Of a DNA stretch of 64,000 nucleotides, positions 62,739 to 64,000 are shown piece by piece (the stretch's first letter is position 1; each line of letters starts with the position of its first letter). The position numbers and the translations under genes are program-made. Below the pieces are notes generated by a model. It ran no database searches. It worked only from the letters and a program-made list of their open reading frames with translations, and was not told the DNA's origin. The stretch comes from Pseudanabaena sp. PCC 6802 (GTDB lineage: Bacteria > Cyanobacteriota > Cyanobacteriia > Pseudanabaenales > Pseudanabaenaceae), in the NCBI RefSeq assembly GCF_000332175.1, contig NZ_KB235914.1, forward strand, positions 3,530,868 to 3,594,867. Reading direction: 5' to 3'.

Positions 62739-63255
62739 TCGGATCTCATTCTGGATGCCAATTTATAAGGACACCGCAAGAGTCAGGGGCTACAAGCGTG
62801 GCTGGGTTTGGCATCAACTGCAAAAGCAATTCAGCGATTTCACGCTGAACGAATTGCAGTATATCGGCCAAGAGCTTGGCTATAAGCCATCGTGGGCAGA
62901 AATCCAATTTGTCCAACAGTCCGAGGTGCAACAAAAGCAACAGCGCCAACATCCCCCCTTGGACTGGCGGCAAAAGCACAGGCAGCAACAGCGCAAATCT
63001 AACCAGACGTTTAAGCAACAGTTTGCCGACCATTGGCGCGCCCCTACCCCCCAAAGACCATTGCCTCATTGGGGTAGATCTGAATACCTGCGCCCTTACC
63101 TGGATTTGCTTGGACTGGATATGCCGTTTACCGAGCAACAACTGAAGGCGGCTTATCGGTCTCGGGCGAAATCAGCCCATCCCGATGGTGGCGGCAGCCA
63201 TGCCAGTTTCCTGAGGTTGAAAGATGCCTATGACAAGCTCCGAGGGGAATTATGA
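62731..63255 (+). CDS. J-domain (DnaJ-like) protein
   Basis: A 174-residue protein. The C-terminal 60 residues form a J domain: YLDLLGLDMPFTEQQLKAAY, then the HPD tripeptide at about residue 150 in KSAHPDGGGSH, then FLRLKDAYDKLRGEL. The N-terminal 110 residues are basic and Gln-rich (KQQRQHPPLDWRQKHRQQQR) with a helical start. J proteins recruit Hsp70; plasmid and phage J proteins can remodel replication complexes. It is the last gene of the plus-strand unit, followed by a terminator-like hairpin. Confidence 0.85.
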   Translation: MSSRISFWMPIYKDTARVRGYKRGWVWHQLQKQFSDFTLNELQYIGQELGYKPSWAEIQFVQQSEVQQKQQRQHPPLDWRQKHRQQQRKSNQTFKQQFADHWRAPTPQRPLPHWGRSEYLRPYLDLLGLDMPFTEQQLKAAYRSRAKSAHPDGGGSHASFLRLKDAYDKLRGEL

Positions 63256-63280
63256 GTAGCGCGATCGCGCGATCGCGTAA

Positions 63281-63309
63281 ACATATCCCCTCCAATATGT
63301 CGATTTTTT
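63281..63309 (+). terminator. Rho-independent-type terminator after the J-domain gene
   Basis: ACATAT (63281-63286) pairs with ATATGT (63295-63300), followed by CGATTTTTT. The stem is short and AT-rich but the T-run is good. It lies between convergent genes. Confidence 0.5.
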
Positions 63310-63337
63310 GGCGAAAAATAAACATGCGATTGACACA

Positions 63338-63535
63338 TCAATCGCAACTATCTTTATCGTCCTCTGCGATCGCTTTCCGCAAAACTTCTCTTACCCACTC
63401 ATGACCTTTAGCTCTCACATACTCATCAATATCGACTGGCAGGCGAAGGCTAAATACTTTGCTTGCTAGGGGCACATCTCGGATGCTTTCAAACTTGCCG
63501 ATACTGCCGATCCGCGCACCTTTGATAATCCTCAT
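63338..63535 (-). CDS. Ribbon-helix-helix-like small protein
   Basis: A 65-residue protein. KVFSLRLPVDIDEYVRAKGH and EWVREVLRKAIAEDD read as the strand-helix-helix pattern of RHH (CopG/Arc-like) DNA-binding proteins. The N-terminal 25 residues are basic. It is transcribed divergently from the gene at 63752, with a palindrome-bearing promoter between, so it is a candidate repressor of that promoter. The fold call is moderate. Confidence 0.55.
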   Translation of the reverse strand: MRIIKGARIGSIGKFESIRDVPLASKVFSLRLPVDIDEYVRAKGHEWVREVLRKAIAEDDKDSCD

Positions 63536-63634
63536 TGCCTATCTTCCTATTAGAACCCGACAATCCTACCCTAGCACGAGTCAACACGTACTCAAATTTG
63601 GTCGCAATCTAGTCACCAAAAATTGCTAAAAGTA

Positions 63635-63663
63635 TTGCTATAAACGTGTCTACACGCTATAAT
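63635..63663 (+). promoter_or_regulatory. Strong promoter with palindrome in the spacer
   Basis: TTGCTA (63635-63640) and TATAAT (63658-63663) are separated by 17 bp. The spacer carries the palindrome CGTGTCTACACG (63645-63656). A protein bound there would block RNA polymerase. A related GAGTCAACACGTACTC lies about 70 bp upstream. Confidence 0.7.
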
Positions 63664-63751
63664 TATATCCATAAAGCAAGACGATCGCCCCTCCCGGAAA
63701 GAAGTAAGCGATCGCCTTGCAAGTAAAAACTACTTAAAAGGATTGTAGATT

Positions 63752-63985
63752 ATGTTGAGTCTGCCAGCAAACGATCGCGCCGTTGCGAGCCTGAGACTTG
63801 TCAATCATTGTCCGCTGCCATGGATGGACTATACCGACGATTTTGATATCCCTGAAGTGCCCTACAGGGTGGTTGTCCGGGATATCCCCGAATATGGCTA
63901 CGCTCAAGCAGTGAGTCTGGAAGAACATTATCGCGTTTTGTTTCGCCTGGGCTACGCAAACGATGAGGAGGAAGACAATGGCTAA
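63752..63985 (+). CDS. Small acidic hypothetical protein
   Basis: A 77-residue protein. The first 20 residues are hydrophobic-basic (MLSLPANDRAVASLRLV), followed by an acidic and aromatic stretch (MDYTDDFDIPEVPYRVVVRD) and an acidic tail. It is expressed from the promoter at 63635. It overlaps the next gene by 8 bases. Family unknown. Confidence 0.5.
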   Translation: MLSLPANDRAVASLRLVNHCPLPWMDYTDDFDIPEVPYRVVVRDIPEYGYAQAVSLEEHYRVLFRLGYANDEEEDNG

Positions 63986-64000
63986 GGTAGTTACTCCCGA
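63978..64000 (+). CDS. Start of a further gene, cut by the window edge
   Basis: The ATG at 63978 is preceded by GAGGAGGAAG and overlaps the end of the 77-residue gene. Only MAKVVTP is visible. It continues the same transcription unit. Confidence 0.5.

Noticed and set aside
63252..63401. Plus-strand frame starting at the J-domain stop
   Set aside because: It runs through the terminator hairpin and into the antisense of the RHH-like gene, with HIP1-derived codons.

Overview
The window reads as a piece of a cyanobacterial chromosome (or large plasmid). GCGATCGC and GATCGC octamers of the HIP1 type recur throughout. Several genes belong to families typical of cyanobacteria: xisH/xisI, a GUN4-domain protein, a NuiA-type nuclease inhibitor and a tRNA-Lys(UUU) of cyanobacterial form. 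I cannot name the species. Much of the window is accessory DNA.

1-7.3 kb: a mostly minus-strand block of phage/plasmid character. It has a DUF932 protein, a SWIM zinc-finger protein, a SLOG-fold protein (plus strand), a YhcG/DUF1016 nuclease and a lysis-like pair (GH24 lysozyme plus a membrane coiled-coil protein). It ends with a two-gene unit of a NuiA-like nuclease inhibitor and an unusual HU protein fused to an Ig-like domain.

8.2-45.2 kb: a toxin-complex (Tc, 'ABC toxin') locus and passengers. A 2508-residue TcB-TcC fusion (SpvB, FG-GAP, TcdB middle, RHS core) carries an HNH/ENDO VII-like nuclease tip and is followed by a double-CXXCG protein, the likely immunity factor. Then come xisH-xisI, a KAP-type P-loop NTPase, a vapBC-type pair and an amidohydrolase. 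The locus ends with a 6842-residue TcA-type protein. TcA proteins are normally about 2300-2500 residues; this one carries some 3000 extra residues made of about twelve LamG-like domains and also has a new-looking W-x-I-x-D repeat. This Tc locus is the most striking system here.

45.2-48.8 kb: a recombination-scarred segment. It has an AlbA_2 gene stub, a umuD-like gene, a tyrosine recombinase, a fragment of a second recombinase and an ISKra4-type element with terminal inverted repeats.

48.7-56.5 kb: an Asp/Asn beta-hydroxylase, a Crp/Fnr regulator, and a GUN4 gene once joined in an operon to a membrane-protein gene but now split by an IS with a perfect 8-bp target duplication. RtcB and a catalytically dead-looking M48 protease homologue follow. 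FNR-type TTGAT-N4-ATCAA boxes lie upstream of both the hydroxylase and the membrane protein-GUN4 unit, suggesting a small local regulon.

56.5-64 kb: tRNA-Lys followed by a P4-type integrase and a compact plus-strand island. It carries an AlpA-like regulator, small overlapping ORFs, a DUF927 primase/helicase-like protein with a GGTTCCA heptamer array in its 3' end, an SH3/KOW-like protein and a J-domain protein. A divergent ribbon-helix-helix-like gene and a strong promoter with an embedded palindrome follow. The island runs off the right edge.
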